Assembly: GCA_964617665.1 (NCBI GenBank)
Contig: CAZUAH010000170.1
Span: 1 to 25,042 of the forward strand
DNA: 25,042 nt
Source of the DNA: JADHUC01 sp964617665
GTDB lineage: Bacteria; Planctomycetota; Planctomycetia; Pirellulales; Pirellulaceae
Reading direction: 5' to 3'
Shown piece after piece: positions 10,001-16,727 of this stretch. The stretch's first letter is position 1. The number at the start of each line of letters is the position of its first letter. The notes beneath the pieces are model-generated. The model searched no databases. It was not told the origin of the DNA and was given only the letters and a program-made list of their open reading frames with translations. The translations under genes and the position numbers were made by a program.

Positions 10001-12602
10001 CAATGACTGCGTGTTTGACGCCAACGAGGATCCGATCGCGGGCGTGATTGTGGAGCTTCTGGACGAAGGCGGCCGCGTGATTGGCACTACCGAGACCGAT
10101 GCCAACGGCCACTACCGGTTCGACGATTTGTCGCCAGGCGTGTACACGGTCCGAGAACAACAACCTGAGGGCTACTTCCACGTCGGACAACGAGCCGGAT
10201 CGGGCGGCGGGGACGACCGTCTGGACGACGTGATCAGCGCCATCGCGATTGGGTCCGATGAAAGGCTGGTTGACTACAACTTCTGTGAGGTCCCGCCCTC
10301 CAGTATCGAAGGAACCGTACACACCGACTTGAACGGAGATTGTGTGTTGGACCCCGAGGAACAGTCGTTGGAGGGTGTGACGATCGAGTTGATTGACGAT
10401 AACGGCGATGTAATCGCGACGACCCAGACAGATACCAACGGGCACTATCGGTTCGACAACCTGCATGCGGGCACATACGAAGTCCGGGAATTGCAGCCCC
10501 CGGGATACTTGCAGGGCAGTCAACGGGCCGGATCGGCTGGCGGAAACGACTCGATCCAAGACCTGATCTTCGACATTCCGATTGGGGCCGGCGTGGAACT
10601 TGTCAACTACGATTTCTGCGAAGTCCTGCCCAGCAGTATTAGCGGTCGCGTTCATTTGGATACCAACCGGGACTGTGTATTGGACTCGGGCGAACAGACA
10701 CTCTCGGGTGTTACGATCCGACTGCTGGACGGCAATGGTAGTGTTCGGGCCACTACCCAGACGGATGCCAACGGACGCTACCACTTCGACAACTTGCGTC
10801 CCGGCACGTACACGGTCGAGGAGGAGCAGCCAGTCGAGTACTTCCACGGCGGCCAAGACGCCGGCTCCCACGGTGGTGACGACAGCATCGACGATGTGAT
10901 CTCCGCGATTGCGATCCCAGCCGACCAGGACTTGGTATCCTACGACTTCTGCGAAACTCCTCCGGGACGACTGTCCGGCTATGTGTTCCAGGACGGCGAT
11001 ACACTCCTGACCGCGGACGGTCAACCACCCAGCAATCTGCGCGATTACCGCGACGGCACGAGAACTACCGACGACAAGCCGTTGGCCGGTGTGGTGCTCG
11101 AATTGCGCGACGGAATCAGCGGCGACGCGCTCACTGGTGATCAGGCGTTGCCCGGGTCCTACGGTAACGGCCCCATCCGTACGGTGACCGACGAGAACGG
11201 CTTCTACGAATTCCGCGGTCTGCCTCGAGGCAACTACGCCGTATATGAAATCCATCCGCAGGGCTATTTCGACGGCATCGACACGCCGGGAACCACCTCT
11301 GGTATCGCCATCAATCCCAGCGATGAAGTCAATCCGCTGGTTATCCAACGCTTGAGCAAGGCCCCCAAGAACGACGCGATTATTCTCATACCACTGCCGG
11401 CTGGCGGAGTGTCGGAGGACAACAACTTCAGCGAAATCGTCGTGCAACCGCCGTGGATCCCGCCAGAGGACCCGGCCCCCGATCCGCCACCGCCCCCGGT
11501 CATCCCCACCATCCCCGTTTCGGCACCGCCGGTGTTCTACATCCCGCCACCTCCGCCCGAGACGCAGGTAATCCTCGGCTTTGGCGGCATGATCGACTAC
11601 ACATGGCACTTGAGCGTTGTAGATGCCGGAACGCCGCGCGGCGACACGAGCCCCATCCCGTTAGAGGATCTTGTCTGGCGATCGGCCGCCTTCTCGAACG
11701 CCGCTGATTGGCAGTCGATGCGATTGCAGGGCGGGCGTTGGACATTGTCGGCGGACTCGGGCAACAATCAACTCGACCAACTCCGACAATTCGATTTCGG
11801 GATCTACGGCGGCATACCGGTCGCGGGCGATTTCAACGGCGACGGCGTCGACGAGGTCGCTATCTACTACAACGGAAGATGGTTCCTGGACCTGAACGGC
11901 AACGGCATCTGGGACGACGAGGATCTCTGGGCCCAATTGGGCGACGAGTTCGATTTACCTGTGACCGGCGACTGGAACGGCGATGGCAAGGACGACATCG
12001 GGATCTACGGCCCCGCATGGCTTGGCGATCCGCGGGCACTGGCCGTCGAGCATGGCCTGCCCGATCTGCACAACGTGACAACCCCCGTGGTCAGGCCGAA
12101 AAATGTGCCACCAGAACTGCAGGACGCGACCGACCAACTCCGTTACCTGCAACGCACGCCTCAAGGCGATCTGCGTGCCGACGTGATTGACCATGTTTTC
12201 CATTATGGCAACAGCGATCACATTCCCGTCACGGGTGATTGGACGGGCGACGGGATCAAGAACATCGGCACCTTCCGCCAAGGCGTCTGGGCCCTGGATG
12301 CCGACGGCGATGGGCGCTGGTCCAACAACGACTGGATCGCCCAGTTCGGCCGTGAGGGTGATCTGCCGGTTATCGGCGACTTTGATGGCGATGGAATCGA
12401 CGAGATTGGCGTGTTCCGAAGCGGCCAATGGATCATCGACATCAACGGCAACCGACAAGTGGATGCTCACGACAAGGTGTTCCAGATGGGCGAAGACGGG
12501 GATCGGCCGGTAGCCGGCGATTGGAACGGCGACGGTGTGGACGATCCGGCCGTATACCGCGACATGGGCCCCGAGGCCGGCGCCACAGCGAGGTCGGAGT
12601 AG
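7095..12602 (+). CDS. Giant surface protein: LEPR-XLL N-terminus, ten SdrD-B repeats, proline hinge, FG-GAP/VCBS-like C-terminus
   Basis: 1835 residues from a TTG start. The basic N-terminus leads into LCRFEAMEPRQLLAV, matching the planctomycete LEPR-XLL N-terminal motif thought to direct export. Residues about 40-245 form an unassigned beta-rich region. Ten SdrD-B-type (Cna-B-like) repeats start near residues 249, 374, 494, 611, 727, 844, 960, 1071, 1182 and 1293. Most are 111-120 residues long and share the core TDANGxYRF...PGTYTVxExxPxG...YDFxE. Many carry an acidic DxDxDG-type loop expected to bind calcium. About 45 residues of proline-rich hinge follow. The C-terminus (about 1500-1835) carries five GDWNGDG/GDFDGDG-type loops, as in FG-GAP/VCBS propellers. 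There is no LPXTG, dockerin or C-terminal helix. It is probably an extracellular stalk or adhesin. Confidence 0.93.
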   Translation: MRAIGDPTRLLDKIHRLIGWRRHRSKTETPRLCRFEAMEPRQLLAVDTLYVGAVYIEEDIGSDIHGDTFEITFEGGVPGTELTSIVIDGDKIGDGFSAGDAFYDTTPADPGDYQSYPFTIISKPSGVTVDPFVADGDTRLTLDIDGGFRTGDKLVFSIDVDEFQYQRLDGSFKITAIVEGGEFEDSLFTATFEAPHYDVADVTARFLDRYDDEFPDGKLNLPADNDGGKQDRTAGAAGQVDQVPLPIAISGTVYLETDLDLVQDPGETGIPDVELELWEEYGSDYRFTGYRTTTDANGDYRFGFNLDLPPGTYQVRETQPDGLFSVGAIPGTVDGNPAGQTVVDNPDVLTEIAILLGDQEAIDQDFAEAMPAGISGHVYHDRDNDGNRDPGEEGIGGVPIRVIPIQTIAAQGPVSVATDATGYYEATGLAPGTYRVEEFEQPNGYLDGLDAAGTVNGQTRGSAVNPGDSIETIFLGGGQAGIDYDFGELMPVSIEGRVLITDPYGDCYAAGITERAVEGATVRLLDSAGNVIDEMLTNADGSYRFEGMFPGTYTVVEVTPAGLIDGADHVGTVDGTPVGALTANDTIGGIALTSGQDGIHYDFCEHRPASVSGHVYHDRDNDGRRETGEEGIGNVRVSLIDSGANEIAVTTTNQQGYYEFTELDADVYTIVETHPNGWVDGLDAAGTVDGATVGNAANPGDQIRAVDLRWGDHGVDYDFGELRYAVIQGSVILTTPEGDCYTSGSSQRQLAGVTILLQDETGTTIAQTTTDAQGDYSFDQLMPGTYTVVEITPGALIDGEDHVGTIDGVHVGDASTNDTIQQIALTSGQAGIDYDFCEHEPACLSGYVYHDENDNGIFESQEDPIPGATVRLLDSAGSVIGTATTDGTGFYQFCGLRADTYSVVETQPTGYVDGTDSAGTVDGVVVGQAVNPGDRIQQVQLLWGDDAVQYNFGELLTGSIEGFVHTEYSNDCVFDANEDPIAGVIVELLDEGGRVIGTTETDANGHYRFDDLSPGVYTVREQQPEGYFHVGQRAGSGGGDDRLDDVISAIAIGSDERLVDYNFCEVPPSSIEGTVHTDLNGDCVLDPEEQSLEGVTIELIDDNGDVIATTQTDTNGHYRFDNLHAGTYEVRELQPPGYLQGSQRAGSAGGNDSIQDLIFDIPIGAGVELVNYDFCEVLPSSISGRVHLDTNRDCVLDSGEQTLSGVTIRLLDGNGSVRATTQTDANGRYHFDNLRPGTYTVEEEQPVEYFHGGQDAGSHGGDDSIDDVISAIAIPADQDLVSYDFCETPPGRLSGYVFQDGDTLLTADGQPPSNLRDYRDGTRTTDDKPLAGVVLELRDGISGDALTGDQALPGSYGNGPIRTVTDENGFYEFRGLPRGNYAVYEIHPQGYFDGIDTPGTTSGIAINPSDEVNPLVIQRLSKAPKNDAIILIPLPAGGVSEDNNFSEIVVQPPWIPPEDPAPDPPPPPVIPTIPVSAPPVFYIPPPPPETQVILGFGGMIDYTWHLSVVDAGTPRGDTSPIPLEDLVWRSAAFSNAADWQSMRLQGGRWTLSADSGNNQLDQLRQFDFGIYGGIPVAGDFNGDGVDEVAIYYNGRWFLDLNGNGIWDDEDLWAQLGDEFDLPVTGDWNGDGKDDIGIYGPAWLGDPRALAVEHGLPDLHNVTTPVVRPKNVPPELQDATDQLRYLQRTPQGDLRADVIDHVFHYGNSDHIPVTGDWTGDGIKNIGTFRQGVWALDADGDGRWSNNDWIAQFGREGDLPVIGDFDGDGIDEIGVFRSGQWIIDINGNRQVDAHDKVFQMGEDGDRPVAGDWNGDGVDDPAVYRDMGPEAGATARSE
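7839..11445 (+). repeat. Ten tandem SdrD-B coding repeats (about 330-375 bp units; last one longer)
   Basis: The repeats are protein-level tandem units inside the giant gene. Unit starts in DNA are near 7839, 8214, 8574, 8925, 9273, 9624, 9972, 10305, 10638 and 10971. Units 7-9 are all exactly 333 bp and are the most alike. Units 2/3 and 4/5 form a repeated pair of about 234 residues, implying duplication of a two-domain block. Nucleotide divergence is considerable, so the array is not recent. Confidence 0.85.
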
Positions 12603-12610
12603 AGTGTTCA

Positions 12611-12678
12611 GGTGTCGGGTTTCAGGCGTCAAGTTTCCAGCCTCTGGGGCTCTTGCCTGACACCTGAAACCTGACACC
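12611..12678. terminator. Large inverted repeat between converging genes, likely bidirectional terminator
   Basis: A 21-bp left arm (12611-12631) and right arm (12658-12678) are complementary except for two positions, around a 26-bp loop. Each arm is itself made of near-repeats of GGTGTCAGGTTTCA-type sequence. It lies 8 bp after the giant gene and 8 bp before the UvrC stop codon on the other strand, so it can terminate both. There is no T-run on either side. The sequence type looks like a dispersed genomic repeat. Confidence 0.6.
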
Positions 12679-12686
12679 CCCCCCTC

Positions 12687-14066
12687 TTATTCGCCCAGCG
12701 TTGATTTGCGTCGCAAGATATGATGGTAGTGTTGCGCAAAACGGTGCGCCTCGTCGCGCACATATTGCAGCAAGCGTAGAGCAAACGAATGGCGGCTCAG
12801 CCGCAATGGCTCGGATTCCCCGGGCAGGAACACTTCTTCGTCACGCTTGGCTAGTGAAAGGAGCGGCGGCGGTTGGATCTCTTGCTCGTCGAACGCGGCC
12901 AGTGCTGCATTCAACTGCCCCTTTCCACCGTCGATCAGCAAGATGTCCGGGAACACCTCGGACGCGTCGTGCAGGCGTTTGTAGCGACGCGAGACGACTT
13001 CGTGAATACTGCCAAAGTCGTCAATGCCTTTCACCCGACGGATCTTGTAGTGGCGATACCCGGGCTTGAACGGCAGCCCGTCGATGAACTGGACAACGCT
13101 TGCCACCGTCTGCCCGCCATCCAGATGCGCGATGTCGATGCCTTCCAACACACGTGGCTGCGTGGCCAAGCCCAGCACCTTCCGCAGGCCGGCCAGCCCT
13201 TTCTTTGGATCGACATAGAACACCTCCGGCTGTGCATGCGTGTCCAACTCGCCGCGATCGTCCAGCGTTTCAAGACGATGGATTTCGTCGCGTAGTGCGG
13301 CTGCGTTCTCGAACTCGAGTGCCTTTGAAGCCGCCTGCATATCCTTGCGCATCTCGTTCAGCAGCGATTTCCTCTTGCCGTCCAGGAACATCTGCAGCCG
13401 TTTGATGTCGCGGCGATAGTCTTCTTTGCCGATCCGCCGGTTGCACGGTGCCGAGCATTGATCGATGCTGGCCAACAGACATGGCCGGAACCATTGCCAA
13501 CGCTCGTCGCCCTCGTCGATGTCCAGGCTGCACGTGCGGAACTTGAAGATCCTCTGCAGTACCTGCACGGCGCCGCGCAGCGCACCTGCGTTGGCAAACG
13601 GACCGTACAGCTTCACGCCGCGGTCCTTTGGTTCGCGCGTGACCTCGACTCGCGGAAAATCTTCCCGAGTACTGATCATCAGATAGGGGAACGACTTGTC
13701 GTCCTTCAGTTCCTTGTTGTATTTCGGCTGAACGTCCTTGATCAGCCGAGCTTCCATCAACAAGGCATCAACTTCGCTTTCACACTCCACGCAATCCGCG
13801 TCGCAGATCTCCGAGATCCAATGTGCCGTACGCTTCTCCTCCGTCGCGCCCTTCAGGAAGTAGCTGCTGGCACGGGAACGTAGATTCTTGGCCTTTCCGA
13901 CATAGATGACTCGGCCGGCCGAATCCTTCATCAGGTAAATCCCGGGCGTTTGCGGAAACTCGCGCACCTTGGCCGCCGCCCGACGAAACCCAAAATCGTG
14001 GACGTCATCCGCTGATATGGGGCTGTGATCGCCGTCCCCTACCGAATTGTCCGAGTTGTCTGTCAT
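12687..14066 (-). CDS. uvrC: UvrC-like excinuclease subunit lacking the C-terminal HhH domain
   Basis: 459 residues. Order of domains: GIY-YIG nuclease (about residues 38-115, PGIYLMKDSAGRVIYVGKAKNLRSR), then a four-cysteine cluster region (TCSLD ... RPC ... DQCSAPC, about 180-210, matching the Fe-S site of UvrC), the UVR helical hairpin that binds UvrB (ALEFENAAALRDEIHRLE), and the RNase H-like endonuclease domain (GIDIAHLDGGQTVASVVQF, DILLIDGGKGQL and DEAHRFA with the expected Asp/His residues). It stops right after this domain, whereas UvrC of E. coli is about 610 residues and ends in a (HhH)2 DNA-binding domain. UvrC makes the two incisions in nucleotide excision repair with UvrA and UvrB. 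AGGAAG upstream supports the start. About 30 extra acidic residues precede the GIY-YIG domain. Confidence 0.92.
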   Translation of the reverse strand: MTDNSDNSVGDGDHSPISADDVHDFGFRRAAAKVREFPQTPGIYLMKDSAGRVIYVGKAKNLRSRASSYFLKGATEEKRTAHWISEICDADCVECESEVDALLMEARLIKDVQPKYNKELKDDKSFPYLMISTREDFPRVEVTREPKDRGVKLYGPFANAGALRGAVQVLQRIFKFRTCSLDIDEGDERWQWFRPCLLASIDQCSAPCNRRIGKEDYRRDIKRLQMFLDGKRKSLLNEMRKDMQAASKALEFENAAALRDEIHRLETLDDRGELDTHAQPEVFYVDPKKGLAGLRKVLGLATQPRVLEGIDIAHLDGGQTVASVVQFIDGLPFKPGYRHYKIRRVKGIDDFGSIHEVVSRRYKRLHDASEVFPDILLIDGGKGQLNAALAAFDEQEIQPPPLLSLAKRDEEVFLPGESEPLRLSRHSFALRLLQYVRDEAHRFAQHYHHILRRKSTLGE

Positions 14067-14153
14067 GTACCGAGTCTTCCTGCCGTGCTATGGCATTGTA
14101 CCGATCCGGACGAATATTCAAGCCCAAGATGCAGCCGTTGTTTCAGTCTCCCG

Positions 14154-14312
14154 ACTACTTGGTACAATCCGTCATTTGTGATTGGGTGGCCGGGGCTGGA
14201 CTGAGCGTCCGCGAGGGAAGCCCCGGGGTTTCGGGCCTGCGCCCGGCCACCCTGGCCTCAATCTACCTGACAAATATCGATAGACGATTCACTACTTGGT
14301 GCAATCCGTCAT
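14154..14312. repeat. 22-bp direct repeats flanking a hairpin-forming insert
   Basis: ACTACTTGGTACAATCCGTC-type copies at 14154-14175 and 14291-14312 differ at one base. Between them is a GC-rich segment whose outer arms (14184-14194 and 14242-14252) are an 11-bp perfect inverted repeat, with a second nested pair (CCGGGGCT/AGCCCCGG) that would compete for pairing. It looks like a small non-autonomous insertion. No protein is recognisable in it. Confidence 0.6.
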
Positions 14313-14351
14313 CAGTGGGCTCCCCAGACACACAGCCAAAGAGATTTCTCC

Positions 14352-14756
14352 ATGGACACTATTAGCGACGAGCGATATCTGGCACTGAAAGCCGTAATGA
14401 TGCCGAGGGACACGAATCCCCACGGCACGATTTTCGGCGGCGTCACACTCAGCTACATCGACCAGGCCGCCGTTGTGGGCGCTAAGCACGCGATCCGCCA
14501 TGCGGGATGGCCCGAACAGCCGCTCGTCACGGTGGCCATGGACAGGGTCGAGTTTCACGAGCCAGTTTTCGTGGGAGACGTAATCAGCTTCCTGACGAAA
14601 GTCGTCCGCGTAGGCCGCACGTCGATAACGATGCACGTCGCAGTCGAGACGGAGCGAAAGGACGAAGTCGTGAGGTTGACCGAAGCGCAAGTCACCTACG
14701 TAGCGCTGAAAGTCGACGGCGAAACCAGAAAGCCAGTACCGATTCGCGGCGAGTGA
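14352..14756 (+). CDS. Acyl-CoA thioesterase, YciA-like hotdog family
   Basis: 134 residues forming one hotdog domain. It has the YciA/BACH-type pattern: an early MMPRDTNPHGTIFGGVTLSYIDQAA segment in which the Asp on the long helix is the usual catalytic residue, then VTVAMDRVEFHEPVFVGDVISF, RVGRTSITMHVAVETE and a final strand AQVTYVAL. These enzymes hydrolyse acyl-CoA thioesters, often with broad specificity, in the cytoplasm. Length is normal for the family. The second copy of a 22-bp direct repeat lies only 40 bp upstream, so the insert there may have moved the gene away from its original promoter. A weak AGAGA is the only Shine-Dalgarno candidate. Confidence 0.9.
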   Translation: MDTISDERYLALKAVMMPRDTNPHGTIFGGVTLSYIDQAAVVGAKHAIRHAGWPEQPLVTVAMDRVEFHEPVFVGDVISFLTKVVRVGRTSITMHVAVETERKDEVVRLTEAQVTYVALKVDGETRKPVPIRGE

Positions 14757-14957
14757 TCCCAGCCATCAGCACATCGTAGGTCATGCTGTGCATGACGCAG
14801 AATGTACTCCTCGTAGCGAAACTCGCCAAGAGTTTCGGCGGCAATGGGGGTGGAGTACCGTTTGCCATGTCCAACGACCCCATGCGCCGCGTACTTCCGC
14901 AACTGCGACCAGCAGAGTCCGAAGGCTGAATCGAAATCGGCGGCGTTTGTTGGGTGG
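14757..14957. other. Intergenic stretch with a small hairpin and possible decayed coding remnant
   Basis: A perfect 7-bp hairpin (GTCATGC-TGT-GCATGAC) lies near 14783-14799. On the minus strand an open frame through this stretch reads WSQLRKYAAHGVVGHGKRY...GEFRYEEYILRHAQHDLRC, which looks more protein-like than chance but overlaps the LRR gene's end in another frame and has no start of its own. It may be a degraded gene fragment. Confidence 0.3.
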
Positions 14958-15944
14958 TCATGGGGATTTACCTTTGAGTTCGATGGACGGTAAGACATAG
15001 GGGTAGTTGATTGAATGCCACCGTTGTATCCAGCACTTAGGCAGGGCAATCCGAAGCTCCTTTGCGCCCTCGTCTGTTACCTGCGTGTGAGAAAGTCGCA
15101 AGTGCCGGAGCTTCACCAGACCTTTGAGATGTTCGAGTCCTACATCCGTGATGCGATTGCCGTATAGGTCCAGTAGCTTGAGTTCTGTATGCCCGCTCAA
15201 ATGCTCCAGTCCGACATCTGTGATTTGGGTGCCGGAAACGTGCAGACACTCTAGTTTTGTAAGTCCCTTGAGATTTCCAAAGCCAACGTCTGTGACCTGA
15301 GTATCGTTAAGCGACAAGTTCCTTAGATTGGTCAATCCCGCTAAATGCTCCACTCCGGTATCCGTGATCTCGGTGCCGCCAAGGCCAAGCCACTTAAGTC
15401 CAGTCAGTTGCCTGACGTGTGGCAAGAACGCATCGTCAGCGCTTGCACAGAACGTTAAATCCACCCCAAAGACATCCGAATAGAAATCCTCGCCAAACAC
15501 CTTCTGCAGCCATGCAGGGCTTGACGGCCCTTTCTTCCGGGTGCGCCGTTTGCCAGTCTTGTCAATTTCGTAATCGTAAGTGACTGCTCCACCCACCTTC
15601 CTTATCGCCTTCACTGTTTGCCGTTGCCGCTCAGCCTCTCGTATCTTCACGGCAAGCCAGCAACAAGGCATGGCAATGGTCACGACCAACACCACAAGTG
15701 ACCGTAGGCTGAACTGAAAGCGCAGCCGAGAGAGAAAACTAGCGACCGGCCACAGCAACATCACGACCAGAGCGAAGGCGACGGCTGCTACGGCGATTAG
15801 GACTGTCCAGCCCTTCTCTTCATTGAAGGCAAACCACTGGAACCGTTCGGACAGCAGCAACAGGACTTGGACGGCGAACAGCCCAAGGATCAGTCGATCC
15901 GGCGTGAGGCGATACCATCGGCGTTTCGGCTCTGACTCGGACAT
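14958..15944 (-). CDS. Membrane-anchored leucine-rich repeat protein
   Basis: 328 residues from the ATG at 15944, which has AGGATGG 8 nt upstream; starts at 15956 or 15971 would add 4 or 9 residues. Three hydrophobic segments come first (LILGLFAVQVLLLL, WTVLIAVAAVAFALVVMLLWPVA, LVVLVVTIAMPCCWLAV), the last within an RFQFSLRSL...WLAVKI motif that I associate with planctomycete LRR proteins. After a linker (EAERQRQTVKAIRKVGGAVTYDYE) come five 24-residue LRRs of the form LTxLxxLxLxxTxITDxGLEHLxG (about residues 185-305). The repeats should form a short binding solenoid. No partner can be inferred. A cysteine-containing tail follows. Confidence 0.87.
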   Translation of the reverse strand: MSESEPKRRWYRLTPDRLILGLFAVQVLLLLSERFQWFAFNEEKGWTVLIAVAAVAFALVVMLLWPVASFLSRLRFQFSLRSLVVLVVTIAMPCCWLAVKIREAERQRQTVKAIRKVGGAVTYDYEIDKTGKRRTRKKGPSSPAWLQKVFGEDFYSDVFGVDLTFCASADDAFLPHVRQLTGLKWLGLGGTEITDTGVEHLAGLTNLRNLSLNDTQVTDVGFGNLKGLTKLECLHVSGTQITDVGLEHLSGHTELKLLDLYGNRITDVGLEHLKGLVKLRHLRLSHTQVTDEGAKELRIALPKCWIQRWHSINYPYVLPSIELKGKSP

Positions 15945-16155
15945 GTTAGGATCCATCCTACCATTTCCCATCCAGTGGAAGCCCCCCCCAGAGAAGGCTC
16001 GCGATATTGGCCCGGCTTCGGTCAGTTGGTAGAGCGAAGGCGGGCTAGGACGGGATCACCGATTGATGAACGGCCAATACACACACGCCCATGGTGGACA
16101 ACCGCAGAATTGAATCGTGCCCCGCTATCGTCTAGGGTTGCCGTGCTGCGGATTC

Positions 16156-16551
16156 CTATCGTGAAGCGCGAGCACGCAGTGTCTCCGCCAAGTCCTCCGG
16201 CAGGGCGATAAGCTTCCCTTGAGGGTTGACACAGGCAACTGTGACTTTTGCCTTCACCAACTCCTCGCCGTCAGCAGACCGCACGACTCGCTGGTTCAAG
16301 ATGAACCTCACCCTGCGCACGCGTTCTACTTGCGTTTCGATCTCGACAACATCGCCCAATACAGCCGGGACGCGATAGTCAATCTCGACGCGCGCGATGG
16401 CAAAGACGTAGCCCTGCTGGACGTACTCCATCACCGACGTTCCCAGGTCATCGAGCAACTCGAAGCGTGCCATCTCCAGCCAGCGCAGGTAGTTGGCATA
16501 GTAAACGACGCCACCAGCGTCCGTGTCCGCGTAATAGACTTTTGTCTTCAT
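16156..16551 (-). CDS. YbgC-like acyl-CoA thioesterase
   Basis: 131 residues, one hotdog domain of the 4-hydroxybenzoyl-CoA thioesterase/YbgC type. The diagnostic start KVYYADTDAGGVVYYANYLRWLEMAR contains the catalytic Asp and the NYLRW helix. IARVEIDYRVPAVLGDVVEIET and VRRVRFILNQRVVR follow. YbgC proteins are often linked to the Tol-Pal envelope complex, but no tol or pal genes are seen here. The start ATG at 16551 lacks a clear Shine-Dalgarno. It is divergent from the C69 peptidase gene. Confidence 0.9.
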   Translation of the reverse strand: MKTKVYYADTDAGGVVYYANYLRWLEMARFELLDDLGTSVMEYVQQGYVFAIARVEIDYRVPAVLGDVVEIETQVERVRRVRFILNQRVVRSADGEELVKAKVTVACVNPQGKLIALPEDLAETLRARASR

Positions 16552-16617
16552 GCGTTCAACTCAAAACGGAGAATAGGCCACCGACAGCCGGCTGCGGCGG
16601 CAGGATCGGTCTCGACA

Positions 16618-16626
16618 TGGTATACT
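16618..16626 (+). promoter_or_regulatory. Candidate extended -10 promoter for the C69 peptidase gene
   Basis: TGGTATACT matches an extended -10 element (TGn followed by TATACT at 16621-16626). No good -35 is present, as is common for this promoter type. Predicted start is about 95 bp before the peptidase start codon. Confidence 0.4.
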
Positions 16627-16727
16627 CGCTGTCCATTGAAACGGAAAGACCGATATTGTCGAAGTCTCGCCATTCGACGTATCCAGGGACTCGGGGCCGC
16701 GAATTCGCCAACGTGAGGAGCATGTCG

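Noticed and set aside
7839..11445. CRISPR-like or satellite repeat array
   Set aside because: The periodicity is at the protein level inside one reading frame; there are no short identical repeats with unique spacers.
9843..11609. 588-residue open frame antisense to the giant gene
   Set aside because: Same reason: a by-product of the repetitive GC-rich coding strand, with no start signal or domain.
14090..14365. 91-residue open frame between UvrC and the thioesterase
   Set aside because: It runs through the direct repeats and hairpin and has no recognisable protein pattern.
16467..16727. Upstream start of the C69 peptidase at 16467
   Set aside because: The extra sequence overlaps the YbgC gene start, has no coding character, and GAGGAG points to the ATG at 16728.
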